The position numbers and the translations under genes were made by a program. Below the pieces are notes generated by a model. That model did no database searches, was not told the DNA's origin, and worked only from the letters and a program-made list of their open reading frames with translations. This document shows positions 17,121 to 25,094 of a stretch of 64,000 nt of DNA, piece by piece (within the stretch, counting starts at the first letter, position 1; each line of letters begins with the position of its first letter). This stretch comes from Leeuwenhoekiella sp. (GTDB lineage: Bacteria; Bacteroidota; Bacteroidia; Flavobacteriales; Flavobacteriaceae): positions 1 to 64,000 of the forward strand of contig PAPI01000009.1 in the NCBI GenBank assembly GCA_002708845.1. The letters run 5' to 3'.

Positions 17121-18485
17121 ATGCGAAAAATCTTAATAATTGGTGCCGGAAAGTCAACCGCCCAACTCATAAAATACCTTTGCAACAAATCACAGGATGA
17201 ACACCTGCAGCTGCTGGTGGCAGATCGTATTTTGGAGCAGGCGAATAAGGCCTGTGCTACGCACCCCAATACTCAAGCGGTGCAGCTGAGTATTGATGAT
17301 GCTGCCGCCCGTGAAAAATGTATTAACGAGGCTGATATTATTATTAGTATGCTGCCCGCTGCACTGCATATTGAAGTGGCGCGCGATTGTTTGAAGTTTG
17401 GCAAAAGCATGGTAACCGCGTCTTATATAAGTGATGCAATGCTGTCGCTTGATGACGAAGTGAAAGCTAAAGGTCTCGTTTTTATGAATGAAATAGGTCT
17501 TGATCCCGGCATTGATCATATGAGCGCGATGCAGGTTATAGACCGAATAGGTGATGCCGGCGGAAAGATGTTGCTTTTTGAGTCGTTTTGCGGGGGTCTG
17601 GTCGCTCCGCAAAGCGATACCAATTTATGGAACTATAAATTTACCTGGAATCCACGTAATGTAGTGCTTGCCGGGCAGGGTGGCGCTGCGGAATTTATTC
17701 AGGAAGGAACTTATAAGTATATCCCCTATCACCGTTTGTTTAGACGTACCGAATTTCTGGATGTGGAAGGTTACGGAAGATTTGAAGCTTACGCAAACCG
17801 AAACTCACTCAAATACCGAAGCATCTACGGACTTGACGATATTTTGACGTTATACCGGGGCACTATACGCAAGGTAGGTTTCTCCAGAGCCTGGAACCTT
17901 TTTGTTCAATTAGGAATGACTGATGATAGTTACACTTTGCAGGATACCGAAACGATGTCGTATCGGGAGTTTACAAACCTCTTTCTACCCTATTCTCCAA
18001 CCGATTCGGTGGAGCTGAAACTGCGACATGGTTTAAAAATAGATCAGGATGATTTGCTTTGGGATAAATTGCTGGAACTCGACCTGTTTAACGATCACAA
18101 ACAGCTAGGATTAAAAAATGCAAGTCCGGCGCAATGCCTGCAACGCATTCTTGAAGATCAATGGACGCTCGCTCCCGAGGATAAGGATATGATTGTGATG
18201 TATCATAAATTTGGGTATGAGCTGGACGGCGAGAAAAAACAGATAGACGCTACGATGGTGCTTGAAGGCGAAAATCAAACCTATACCGCCATGGCCAAAA
18301 CGGTTGGCTTGCCTGTAGGCATTGCGGCTCTTAAAATTTTAAATGGACAAATTACCAAACCCGGCGTGCAGTTGCCCATCGATCGGGAAGTTTATCAACC
18401 CATTCTTGACGAACTCACCGAATATGGAATTCGTTTTAAAGAATACGAAGTGCCTTATTTAGGTTACAATCCGCATCATCAATAG
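17121..18485 (+). CDS. Saccharopine dehydrogenase family protein
   Basis: 454 residues. The N-terminal Rossmann domain begins KILIIGAGKSTAQLI (about 3-17), and a long C-terminal catalytic domain follows with NEIGLDPGIDHMSAMQ (about 127-142) and ESFCGGLVAPQ. This is the saccharopine reductase type (lysine or saccharopine metabolism), glutamate-forming side. In Bacteroidota similar enzymes are annotated as saccharopine dehydrogenase, consistent with lysine catabolism, but the true substrate is not settled by sequence. An Lrp/AsnC regulator lies 87 bases downstream on the same strand and may respond to an amino acid handled here. Confidence 0.88.
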   Translation: MRKILIIGAGKSTAQLIKYLCNKSQDEHLQLLVADRILEQANKACATHPNTQAVQLSIDDAAAREKCINEADIIISMLPAALHIEVARDCLKFGKSMVTASYISDAMLSLDDEVKAKGLVFMNEIGLDPGIDHMSAMQVIDRIGDAGGKMLLFESFCGGLVAPQSDTNLWNYKFTWNPRNVVLAGQGGAAEFIQEGTYKYIPYHRLFRRTEFLDVEGYGRFEAYANRNSLKYRSIYGLDDILTLYRGTIRKVGFSRAWNLFVQLGMTDDSYTLQDTETMSYREFTNLFLPYSPTDSVELKLRHGLKIDQDDLLWDKLLELDLFNDHKQLGLKNASPAQCLQRILEDQWTLAPEDKDMIVMYHKFGYELDGEKKQIDATMVLEGENQTYTAMAKTVGLPVGIAALKILNGQITKPGVQLPIDREVYQPILDELTEYGIRFKEYEVPYLGYNPHHQ

Positions 18486-18572
18486 ACCTGTAACTTGATA
18501 GCTGAAGTGTTTCTGATGCTTGAAGTGTTATTTTTTTAGTTTATTGTCTATTTTAGTTTCAAATTTCAATTT

Positions 18573-19043
18573 ATGAAAATTGTAAACGAAGAAATTGCAA
18601 TAGATGGTATAGACAAAATCATCTTACGCGAGTTGATGAACGATGCGCGTAAACCCATTTTAGAAATCGCCCGTAAAGTAGGTATCTCGGGTGCTGCCAT
18701 TCACCAGCGTTTGCGAAAGCTTGAGAAAGCTAAACTCATCACTGGTTCGCGTTTTATCATAGACCCAAAAATTTTGGGTTACAACACGATGGCCTTTATT
18801 GGGATTTACTTGGATCGTGCAGTGAGCAACCCCAAGGCGGTAAAGCAACTTGAAGAAATACCGGAAGTTATAGAATGTCATTACACCACCGGAAACTGGT
18901 CTATTTTTATCAAAATCCTATGTAAAAACAACGAGCACTTGATGCATTTGCTTAACAAAAAGATTCAGGCAATTGACGGTGTTTCCCGTACAGAGACTTT
19001 TATTTCGCTGAATCAGCAGATAGAGAGACAGATACAGGTTTAG
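18573..19043 (+). CDS. Lrp/AsnC family transcriptional regulator
   Basis: 156 residues. The winged helix-turn-helix (about 14-60; DKIILRELMNDARKPILEIAR and GAAIHQRLRKLEKAKLI) is followed by the ligand-binding RAM/AsnC_trans_reg domain (about 75-150). Such proteins are amino-acid-sensing regulators. It lies just after the saccharopine dehydrogenase gene and is followed by a terminator, so it may control that gene, itself, or others. The direct target is inferred from position only. Confidence 0.9.
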   Translation: MKIVNEEIAIDGIDKIILRELMNDARKPILEIARKVGISGAAIHQRLRKLEKAKLITGSRFIIDPKILGYNTMAFIGIYLDRAVSNPKAVKQLEEIPEVIECHYTTGNWSIFIKILCKNNEHLMHLLNKKIQAIDGVSRTETFISLNQQIERQIQV

Positions 19044-19063
19044 TTAAAAAAGGAAAGCACTAA

Positions 19064-19101
19064 AAAACCCGGCACTTACTAACTACAAGTAACCGGGTTT
19101 T
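19064..19101 (+). terminator. Terminator after the Lrp regulator gene
   Basis: AAAACCCGG (19064-19072) pairs with CCGGGTTTT (19093-19101), with an inner ACTTACT/AAGTAA extension. The right arm ends in four T. Confidence 0.75.
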
Positions 19102-19182
19102 CCAACTTAACTAACCAACCAATTATGAACAGTTATTAAGTCGGTTATATCCTTTTTTACTTACACGATTCTATAAAAATTT

Positions 19183-20160
19183 TTACAATACCATCAGGTT
19201 GCAACCCCGCACGTCTGAAGCATCAAAACGGCCCAGGATTTCGAAGTGCTTTTCATCAATTTTTTTGCCTAAATCCTGTGTAGCGATAAAGGGACAGGAA
19301 TAGTGATTGGCGAGATCGATCACGTTGATTCCGCCTGTTTTTCCGGGTTCTACGAGTTGCAGGGCATCTTCGGTATCCCGCATATAAATCTGCATCCACG
19401 GGGGTAGTGTGAAAATTCCGTTTCCGGCAGAGTAGCCCTGAGAGAGCAGCTCAGTCATTCCGTACTCACTATGTATGGCATCAACGCCAAAACCTTCCTT
19501 CAAAATGGCATGCAGTTCTTCACGTATGAGTTCCTTCCGGCGACCTTTCATCCCTCCGGTTTCCATCACGATGGTGTGTTTCAGATTAAAATCATACTCC
19601 TCCACCAGATCAAGCAAAGCAAAAGAGACTCCTATCAGCAGAATCTTTTCGCCCGCGGCATCTAAAGCGATCAATTTTTCGCTCAAATCCTTATAGTTAT
19701 GCAGGTAAAACCCGCTATTTTCCTTACGGCTGTCTTTGATTAGTCGGTCAACCATATAAATGAGTGAAGAGCCGGTGCGCTCCAAATAGGCCGGCAGCAA
19801 GGCGAGAATGGTATAATTGGTCACATCACCATAATGCAGTTTAAAGCTTTTGCGAAAGCTTTTTTCGTATAAATCCAGATCAACAACATGATGTTTACTC
19901 GTGATGCTTCCGGTGGTGCCGCTGCTGCTAAAAACAGTTTGTACGGGTTTTTGCGAAGCGGTAATGGTAAATTCTTTAAAAAACTGAATGGGTAAAAAAG
20001 GAATGTCTTCAGGCCGGGTAATAGCTTCCGGTTTGATGTTGAGGTGCTCGCAAAATTGCCGGTAAACCGGGTTGTGCTCCCATTGATAGTGGAAGGATTC
20101 CAGCGCTGCCAGATTAAAATCGGCCGGAGTTTTAATGTCAAAAATGCGTTGGGGCAACAT
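19183..20160 (-). CDS. LuxE-like acyl-protein synthetase/acyl-transferase family protein
   Basis: 325 residues from ATG 20160; 14 upstream residues are rejected because a promoter box falls in that region. The sequence matches the LuxE acyl-protein synthetase family of adenylate-forming enzymes: an FSSSGTTGSITSKH motif (about 76-89) equals the AMP-binding SSGTTG loop. ERTGSSLIYMVDRLI, METGGMKGRR and the HSEYGMTELLSQGYS motif follow. Adenylation of a carboxylic acid is therefore likely. No luxC, luxD or luciferase genes are near, so this is not a bioluminescence operon. The natural substrate is unknown; solitary copies occur in Bacteroidota. Confidence 0.8.
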   Translation of the reverse strand: MLPQRIFDIKTPADFNLAALESFHYQWEHNPVYRQFCEHLNIKPEAITRPEDIPFLPIQFFKEFTITASQKPVQTVFSSSGTTGSITSKHHVVDLDLYEKSFRKSFKLHYGDVTNYTILALLPAYLERTGSSLIYMVDRLIKDSRKENSGFYLHNYKDLSEKLIALDAAGEKILLIGVSFALLDLVEEYDFNLKHTIVMETGGMKGRRKELIREELHAILKEGFGVDAIHSEYGMTELLSQGYSAGNGIFTLPPWMQIYMRDTEDALQLVEPGKTGGINVIDLANHYSCPFIATQDLGKKIDEKHFEILGRFDASDVRGCNLMVL

Positions 20161-20177
20161 AGAATAAAATAGGACAG

Positions 20178-20185
20178 CAAAGGTA
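20178..20185 (-). promoter_or_regulatory. Predicted -7 promoter element of the LuxE-like gene
   Basis: The minus strand reads TACCTTTG, an exact TAnnTTTG match 18 bases before the ATG at 20160. It supports that start over the longer reading. Confidence 0.5.
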
Positions 20186-20321
20186 TTTAAATTGAAAACC
20201 AATCGAACATTTATTATTTTTAAACAAACTGTTATTTTATTTTAATGTTACTAATCTTAACAAGCCGCGCGCAGCCCGATTTAAAACTTATCTTTACGAC
20301 TACATTAAATCTTTTAGACTT

Positions 20322-21005
20322 ATGAAGAAAAAAGAGATAAAGATTTTGCTCGTTGATGATGAACCGGATATTCTGGAGATCATAGGCTACAACCTGAGCA
20401 ACGAGGGCTATCAGGTGCTCACTGCTTCAAACGGCAAAGAAGGGGTGAAGATGACCAAGAAGCACAATCCGCATCTTATCATTCTTGACGTGATGATGCC
20501 CGAAATGGATGGGATTGAGGCTTGTGAGCAAATACGCAAGCTACCAGGCCAGGAGGAGACCATTATCACCTTTCTAACGGCCCGCGGCGAAGACTATTCA
20601 CAGGTGGCCGGATATGATGCAGGTGCCGATGATTATATTACCAAACCGATTAAGCCTAAGGTCTTAGTGAGTAAGGTAAAAGCATTACTGCGCAGACTTA
20701 AGGAAGAAGAAGAGACTAACGCTTCTTTGAAAATTGGAGATCTCATCATCAATCGCGAAGAATATAAAATCATCAAAGACAAGAAAGAGATGATTTTACC
20801 TCGCAAAGAGTTTGAATTGCTTTCCCTGTTGGCTTCAAAACCCGGTAAAGTTTTTAAACGTGAGGATATACTCGATAAAGTCTGGGGCAATGAAGTTGTG
20901 GTAGGTGGCCGCACTATTGACGTTCACATACGTAAGCTGCGCGAAAAAATAGGCAATAAGAAGTTTAAAACCATTAAAGGAGTAGGCTATAAATTTGTAG
21001 TGTAA
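20322..21005 (+). CDS. PhoB/OmpR-type response regulator
   Basis: 227 residues. The receiver domain (about 5-120) has the acidic pair in LVDDEPD (about 10-16), the phospho-acceptor aspartate near residue 56 in IILDVMMPEMDG, the switch threonine in FLTARGED and the lysine in YITKPIKPK (about 109). A winged-helix OmpR DNA-binding domain follows (about 135-227). It is followed at zero distance by the cognate kinase (21006). The ligand is not predictable. It resembles the PhoB/RprY group, widespread in Bacteroidota. Confidence 0.92.
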   Translation: MKKKEIKILLVDDEPDILEIIGYNLSNEGYQVLTASNGKEGVKMTKKHNPHLIILDVMMPEMDGIEACEQIRKLPGQEETIITFLTARGEDYSQVAGYDAGADDYITKPIKPKVLVSKVKALLRRLKEEEETNASLKIGDLIINREEYKIIKDKKEMILPRKEFELLSLLASKPGKVFKREDILDKVWGNEVVVGGRTIDVHIRKLREKIGNKKFKTIKGVGYKFVV

Positions 21006-22091
21006 ATGGCAGCCAGTTTTAAAAAATCATACCGTTTTGCGATCTTCTCATCGATGTATATAACGGTCTGTCTAACGCTCTTTGTGAGCGTTTTTTTCTA
21101 TATAAAAAATGCATTTGACTGGGTTTTCCTGCTTTGTTTTATACCCGTATGTTTTGTCTTATCTGTTTTTCTGATTCAGGTTCGGGTTGAACGCTTTATT
21201 TACAAGCGCGTTAAAAAGATTTACGATGACGTTTCCCTGCTTGATGTGACCACGCTTAAACGTGGACAGATCACTACAGATATGTCTACGCTTACCAAAG
21301 AGGTCGAACGTTTTGCTGCCAGTAAAAAGCTGGAAATTGAATCTTTGAAAATTCGCGAAGAGTACCGAAAGGAATTTATGGGTAATGTGGCTCACGAGCT
21401 CAAAACGCCATTATTTACCACACAGGGCTACATTCTCACCTTGCTTGACGGAGCGATGAAAGACAAGACCATTTTAAAAAAGTACCTGAAGCGTGCTGCT
21501 GCGGCTGTAGAACGACTGGTTTACTTGGTAAGCGACCTCGATATGATTGCTAAGCTTGAGGTAGGCGATCTCAACCTGCGTTATGAGTATTTTGATATGG
21601 TAGAGCTGGTACAGCATACTTTTGAGCTGCTCGAAATGAAAGCGTCCAAAAAAAATATCACGCTCACCTTTGAACGAACAGACAACAAACCCGTGATGGT
21701 AAATGCAGATCGGGAGCGCATACAACAGCTGCTTACCAACCTCATCGTAAATTCAATCAAATACGGAAAGCAGGACGGTACCACTGAAGTCACCATTGAA
21801 AACCTAATTCAGAATAAAGTAATCGTTCGGGTTACAGACAATGGCGAGGGTATTGCTTCGGAACATATTCCAAGGCTTTTTGAACGTTTTTACCGTGTAG
21901 ATAAGAGTGGTTCAAGACGTGAAGGTGGGTCAGGACTCGGGCTTTCTATCGTCAAACATATTATTGAAGCCCATGACGAAAAGATTTATGTTGAAAGCGA
22001 CTTTGGAGTGGGATCTGAGTTTTCGTTCACCCTTGAAAAGGCTGAAGAGCTCTCTAGAAAGCCCGTTGTCGACACGGTAGTCGGAGAGTAG
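21006..22091 (+). CDS. Sensor histidine kinase (PhoR-like)
   Basis: 361 residues: two transmembrane helices (about 15-31 and 37-57) with a very short extracytoplasmic loop, a cytoplasmic linker, the HisKA domain with H-box AHELKTPL (phosphorylated His at residue 130), then HATPase_c with N-box LTNLIVNSIKYG, DNGEGI, the FERFYRVD F-box and GGSGLGLSI (G2). A large sensor domain is missing, so it senses a membrane or intracellular cue. The start ATG immediately follows the regulator's stop. The last 54 codons overlap the convergent glycosyltransferase gene by 162 bp in antisense. Confidence 0.92.
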   Translation: MAASFKKSYRFAIFSSMYITVCLTLFVSVFFYIKNAFDWVFLLCFIPVCFVLSVFLIQVRVERFIYKRVKKIYDDVSLLDVTTLKRGQITTDMSTLTKEVERFAASKKLEIESLKIREEYRKEFMGNVAHELKTPLFTTQGYILTLLDGAMKDKTILKKYLKRAAAAVERLVYLVSDLDMIAKLEVGDLNLRYEYFDMVELVQHTFELLEMKASKKNITLTFERTDNKPVMVNADRERIQQLLTNLIVNSIKYGKQDGTTEVTIENLIQNKVIVRVTDNGEGIASEHIPRLFERFYRVDKSGSRREGGSGLGLSIVKHIIEAHDEKIYVESDFGVGSEFSFTLEKAEELSRKPVVDTVVGE

Positions 22092-23099
22092 AGTCCCAAA
22101 ACCTGAATACAGTTTAACCTTACTTAAGTCTTTAAGGCTGAAACGTTCCTGTGCGGCAAAAGGAATGATGCCTTTAGCCTCTAGTCTTCGCGCCAGATAT
22201 TCCTGTTCGGTCTGCCCGGGTGTGGGTATAAAAAGAGCTTTTTTACCTAGTTTAAGCAAATCCATTATTGTGGTGTAGCCAGAGCGGCTTATGATGATAT
22301 CACTGGCACAAATGGCTTTTTGCAAATCCTGAGTTTCCATAAAATTTACAAGCTTGATCTGTCCCTGACGCTTGATGTGTTGTTCAGCTTCAACCACACC
22401 ACGTATAAAAAGAACCTGCCCGTTGTAATGTTTCAGTTCGTGAAGTAAGATTTCTTCAAGTTCGCTCCGTTGGGGTTCGGGCCCACTAAGCAGCACCATA
22501 ACATCGTATGAAGGAGCTACCTCTTTTTTTTCAAGGCGGGATAAAGCACCAATGTATTTTACCGGAATATCAAACTTTTTAGGATGTCCCAATTTTCCGC
22601 TTAAATTGATTTTTCCATCAAAATCGGGCACCCAGCATTCATCAAATTTACGGATGTAATTGCGGTGTAAGGCAGAGGTGATGCGGGTTGTTTTTCCACT
22701 TAATACCTGAAGCTGATGGGTCATAAAAACCGTGGGGATGTCTGCATGATATAATCCCAAACGATTGTCTGATAAAACTCCGTCAATTTCGTTCTTCCTG
22801 ACAAGGGTTTTGAGGAGGTCGCGCTCCTTGCGAATGGCCTTTAAAACTTTAGGGCTGCGCAAAAGCATTTTCCATTTAAAGCTCTTGCCGTTTTTAGCGT
22901 ATTTGATATCGTAAGAAGGTAACTCAATGCTTTTTAGCTGCGGAAATTCTTTTTGCAATAATTTTAAAGCCGCCCCGTCGCTGCCCAAAATAACATTAAA
23001 ACCCTCTTCAAACAGGGCATAGATCAGCGGGATGCAACGCGTGGCGTGACCCAGTCCCCAATTAAGCGGTGCAACAAGTATGTTTTTTTGAGTATTCAC
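21930..23099 (-). CDS. MurG/family-28-like glycosyltransferase
   Basis: 389 residues with a GT-B-like layout. The N-terminal lobe has the LNWGLGHATRCIPLIYAL glycine-histidine motif (about 13-30), and the C-terminal lobe contains ISRSGYTTIMDLL (about 274-286) and FIPTPGQTEQEYLARRLEAKG (about 294-314), a UDP-sugar-binding-type pattern. It probably transfers a sugar to a lipid or surface glycan; exact donor and acceptor unknown. The gene reads 54 codons into the 3' end of the convergent histidine kinase. The final 30 or so residues (after LFSLFKGER) look like an extended tail read through the kinase's ATPase region in antisense. Confidence 0.82.
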   Translation of the reverse strand: MNTQKNILVAPLNWGLGHATRCIPLIYALFEEGFNVILGSDGAALKLLQKEFPQLKSIELPSYDIKYAKNGKSFKWKMLLRSPKVLKAIRKERDLLKTLVRKNEIDGVLSDNRLGLYHADIPTVFMTHQLQVLSGKTTRITSALHRNYIRKFDECWVPDFDGKINLSGKLGHPKKFDIPVKYIGALSRLEKKEVAPSYDVMVLLSGPEPQRSELEEILLHELKHYNGQVLFIRGVVEAEQHIKRQGQIKLVNFMETQDLQKAICASDIIISRSGYTTIMDLLKLGKKALFIPTPGQTEQEYLARRLEAKGIIPFAAQERFSLKDLSKVKLYSGFGTLLSDYRVDNGLSRELFSLFKGERKLRSHSKVAFNINLFVMGFNNMFDDRKPES

Positions 23100-23304
23100 G
23101 GATGCAAAAATGGAACTTCACTGATACTTAAATGTTTCCTATAGATTATCAAACTATTAAAATATAGGGATATTTTAAACAGAATTCTGACTTTTAGTTA
23201 GTTAAACCACATTTTAGCCAAAGATTTTTCAGCTCAAAAAAGGTGTTAACTGAATATCCCGGAGATTAGTTTTAGCTTGATAACGGCATTTGGAGGAGTA
23301 CCCG

Positions 23305-23312
23305 TATATTTG
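23305..23312 (+). promoter_or_regulatory. Predicted -7 promoter element of trmB
   Basis: TATATTTG, an exact TAnnTTTG match, lies 24 bases before the TTG start of trmB. It limits the transcript start to a point close to that codon. Confidence 0.5.
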
Positions 23313-23335
23313 AAGCCGTTTTTAATACTTATACT

Positions 23336-24010
23336 TTGGGAAGCAAAAATAAACTGAAGCGTTTCAGGGAAAATGAGACGTTTAGCAATGTAGTTCAGCC
23401 CACCCGTGAGGAGATCACCGGCGGAAACTTTCAACTTAAAGGCAACTGGAATCGCGATTTCTTTAAAAGTGATAAACCTCTGGTGCTCGAGTTGGGTTGT
23501 GGTAAGGGCGAGTACACGGTAGGTTTGGCGCAGCGTTTCCCCGATAAAAACTTTTTGGGTATTGATATTAAAGGCGCTCGTTTTTGGCGAGGTGCGAAAA
23601 CGGCACTGGAAGAAAATATTCCTAACGCCGGCTTTTTGCGTACACAAATTGAACTGGTAGATCAGGCTTTTGCGGCCAATGAAGTTTCAGAAATCTGGAT
23701 CACTTTTCCTGACCCGCAAATTAAATACAAGCGCACCAAACACCGCATGACCAATCCTGAATTTCTGGAGCGCTACAAGACTATTTTAAAGCCAGACGGA
23801 CTTATGCATCTTAAAACCGATTCAGAGTTTATGCACGGGTATACCTTGGGCTTGCTTCATGGTTTAGGTCACGAGGTGCTTTATGCGCATCATGATATTT
23901 ACAGCAACCATATGGCTCCAAAAGAAGTGGTTGATATCAAGACTTTTTATGAAAAACAGTATCTTGATCAGGATAAAGCGATTACCTATATCAAGTTTAA
24001 GATCAATTAA
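23336..24010 (+). CDS. trmB: tRNA (guanine-N7)-methyltransferase
   Basis: 224 residues of the TrmB family, methylating G46 of tRNA with S-adenosylmethionine. Start is TTG at 23336, since the family's conserved GSKNKLKRFRENETF begins right there; no ATG fits. SAM-binding LELGCGKGEYTVGLA (about 52-66), a GIDIKGARFWRG segment (about 77-88), and the family motif WITFPDPQIKYKRTKHR (about 122-138) are all visible. First of a short operon with a LysE-type exporter and an alkyltransferase-like gene. Confidence 0.93.
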   Translation: MGSKNKLKRFRENETFSNVVQPTREEITGGNFQLKGNWNRDFFKSDKPLVLELGCGKGEYTVGLAQRFPDKNFLGIDIKGARFWRGAKTALEENIPNAGFLRTQIELVDQAFAANEVSEIWITFPDPQIKYKRTKHRMTNPEFLERYKTILKPDGLMHLKTDSEFMHGYTLGLLHGLGHEVLYAHHDIYSNHMAPKEVVDIKTFYEKQYLDQDKAITYIKFKIN

Positions 24011-24016
24011 CCGCCT

Positions 24017-24634
24017 TTGGAAATAACCAAGCTCTTCTTTATAACCTATTTTGCTGCACTTCTGGGAGTATTGCCTCCGGGACTGGTAAATATGTCTGTG
24101 GCAAAAACCTGCGTGCATCGTGGGATGCGCAATGGGGTTTTGGTTGCAATAGGAGCTTCGGTTGTGGTAATGCTTCAGGCTTTTTTTGCAGTGCTTCTGG
24201 CGCGTTATATCTTTAGTAATGAGACTGTGCGCAATACGCTATTTCGCACCGGGATTGTAATTTTTGGAATCCTGGCGGTGTATTTCTTCATCAAAGCAAA
24301 AAAGAATAAGGTCAAAGAAGTTGAAATCCCCAAACATAGCGGTAGACGTAGTTTTTGGAAAGGCGTTTTTGTAGCGACCATCAATGTGTTGCCGCTTCCG
24401 TATTTTTGTGCTTTAAGTGCGGCTTTACATATTACCAGTAAAGGCCAGGAGGGTATTCTTGAGGTTGGTTTGTTTGTGCTGGCCGCCGCCGCCGGCACCT
24501 TTACCTCACTTTATGTCTATGTAGTAGGTTTTAACCGCATACAGCACGAGCCTCGTAACTTTGCCAAATACTCCAATTATTTTATGGCGGTACTTATGAT
24601 TGTACTGGTGCTCATCACTTTATTCAGAATGTAG
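24017..24634 (+). CDS. LysE family transporter
   Basis: 205 residues, beginning with TTG six bases after the trmB stop. Hydrophobic segments at about 7-27, 38-60, 70-88, 110-130, 145-165 and 180-204 suggest six helices. The loop after helix 1 contains the family's PPGLVNMSVAKTCVHRG stretch, characteristic of LysE/RhtB-type amino-acid exporters. Substrate unknown. Both genes of this pair use TTG starts. Confidence 0.82.
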   Translation: MEITKLFFITYFAALLGVLPPGLVNMSVAKTCVHRGMRNGVLVAIGASVVVMLQAFFAVLLARYIFSNETVRNTLFRTGIVIFGILAVYFFIKAKKNKVKEVEIPKHSGRRSFWKGVFVATINVLPLPYFCALSAALHITSKGQEGILEVGLFVLAAAAGTFTSLYVYVVGFNRIQHEPRNFAKYSNYFMAVLMIVLVLITLFRM

Positions 24635-24635
24635 A

Positions 24636-24980
24636 ATGCCAAAGCCTGAAACACTTAACTTTTTTAACCGGGTTTATGAGGTGACCAGGCGTATTCCGCA
24701 CGGCAGAGTGACTTCGTATGGAGCTATTGCCCGGTATCTAGGGGCTGCTGGCAGTGCCCGTATGGTGGGTTATGCGCTTAATGGTTCGGTAAACCGCGAA
24801 GATGTACCGGCACACCGGGTACTTAACCGCAACGGCTTGCTCACAGGCAAACATCATTTTCCCGGAACCAACCTGATGCAGCAACTGCTGGAGAGTGAAG
24901 GCCACGAGGTTGAAGAAGATAAATTGCAAGACTTTGATGAGAAGTTTTGGGACCCTGTAACTGAGCTGGGTTTCTCCTAG
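24636..24980 (+). CDS. Alkyltransferase-like protein (MGMT family, no active cysteine)
   Basis: 114 residues from ATG 24636, right after the LysE stop (gap of one base). It has the O6-alkylguanine-DNA alkyltransferase C-terminal fold with PHGRVTSYGAIARYLGAAGSAR (about 17-38) and VPAHRVLNRNG (about 56-66). The reactive Cys of PCHR is Ala, so it cannot be a self-methylating repair enzyme. Alkyltransferase-like proteins with this change bind alkylated DNA and flag it for nucleotide excision repair. Length is also that of ATL proteins. Confidence 0.88.
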   Translation: MPKPETLNFFNRVYEVTRRIPHGRVTSYGAIARYLGAAGSARMVGYALNGSVNREDVPAHRVLNRNGLLTGKHHFPGTNLMQQLLESEGHEVEEDKLQDFDEKFWDPVTELGFS

Positions 24981-25057
24981 AATTTATACCGTTTCCGCGC
25001 TTATTTAATGTCCGCAGCAAAGGCCAATAAGTCTTTTAGTTTCTGAAGTTTTCGGCC

Positions 25058-25065
25058 TATATTTG
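25058..25065 (+). promoter_or_regulatory. Predicted -7 promoter element of the mrp operon
   Basis: TATATTTG, an exact TAnnTTTG match, lies 30 bases before the GTG start of mrp. Confidence 0.5.
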
Positions 25066-25094
25066 CATTTTAGAATTAATCTAATTAAGAAGTT

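Noticed and set aside
19183-20160. Bioluminescence (lux) operon
   Set aside because: Only the LuxE-like adenylating domain is present; no luxA, luxB, luxC or luxD gene is nearby.
21474-21796. Minus-strand open frames inside the histidine kinase
   Set aside because: Shadows of the kinase gene, lacking homology patterns or ribosome binding sites.
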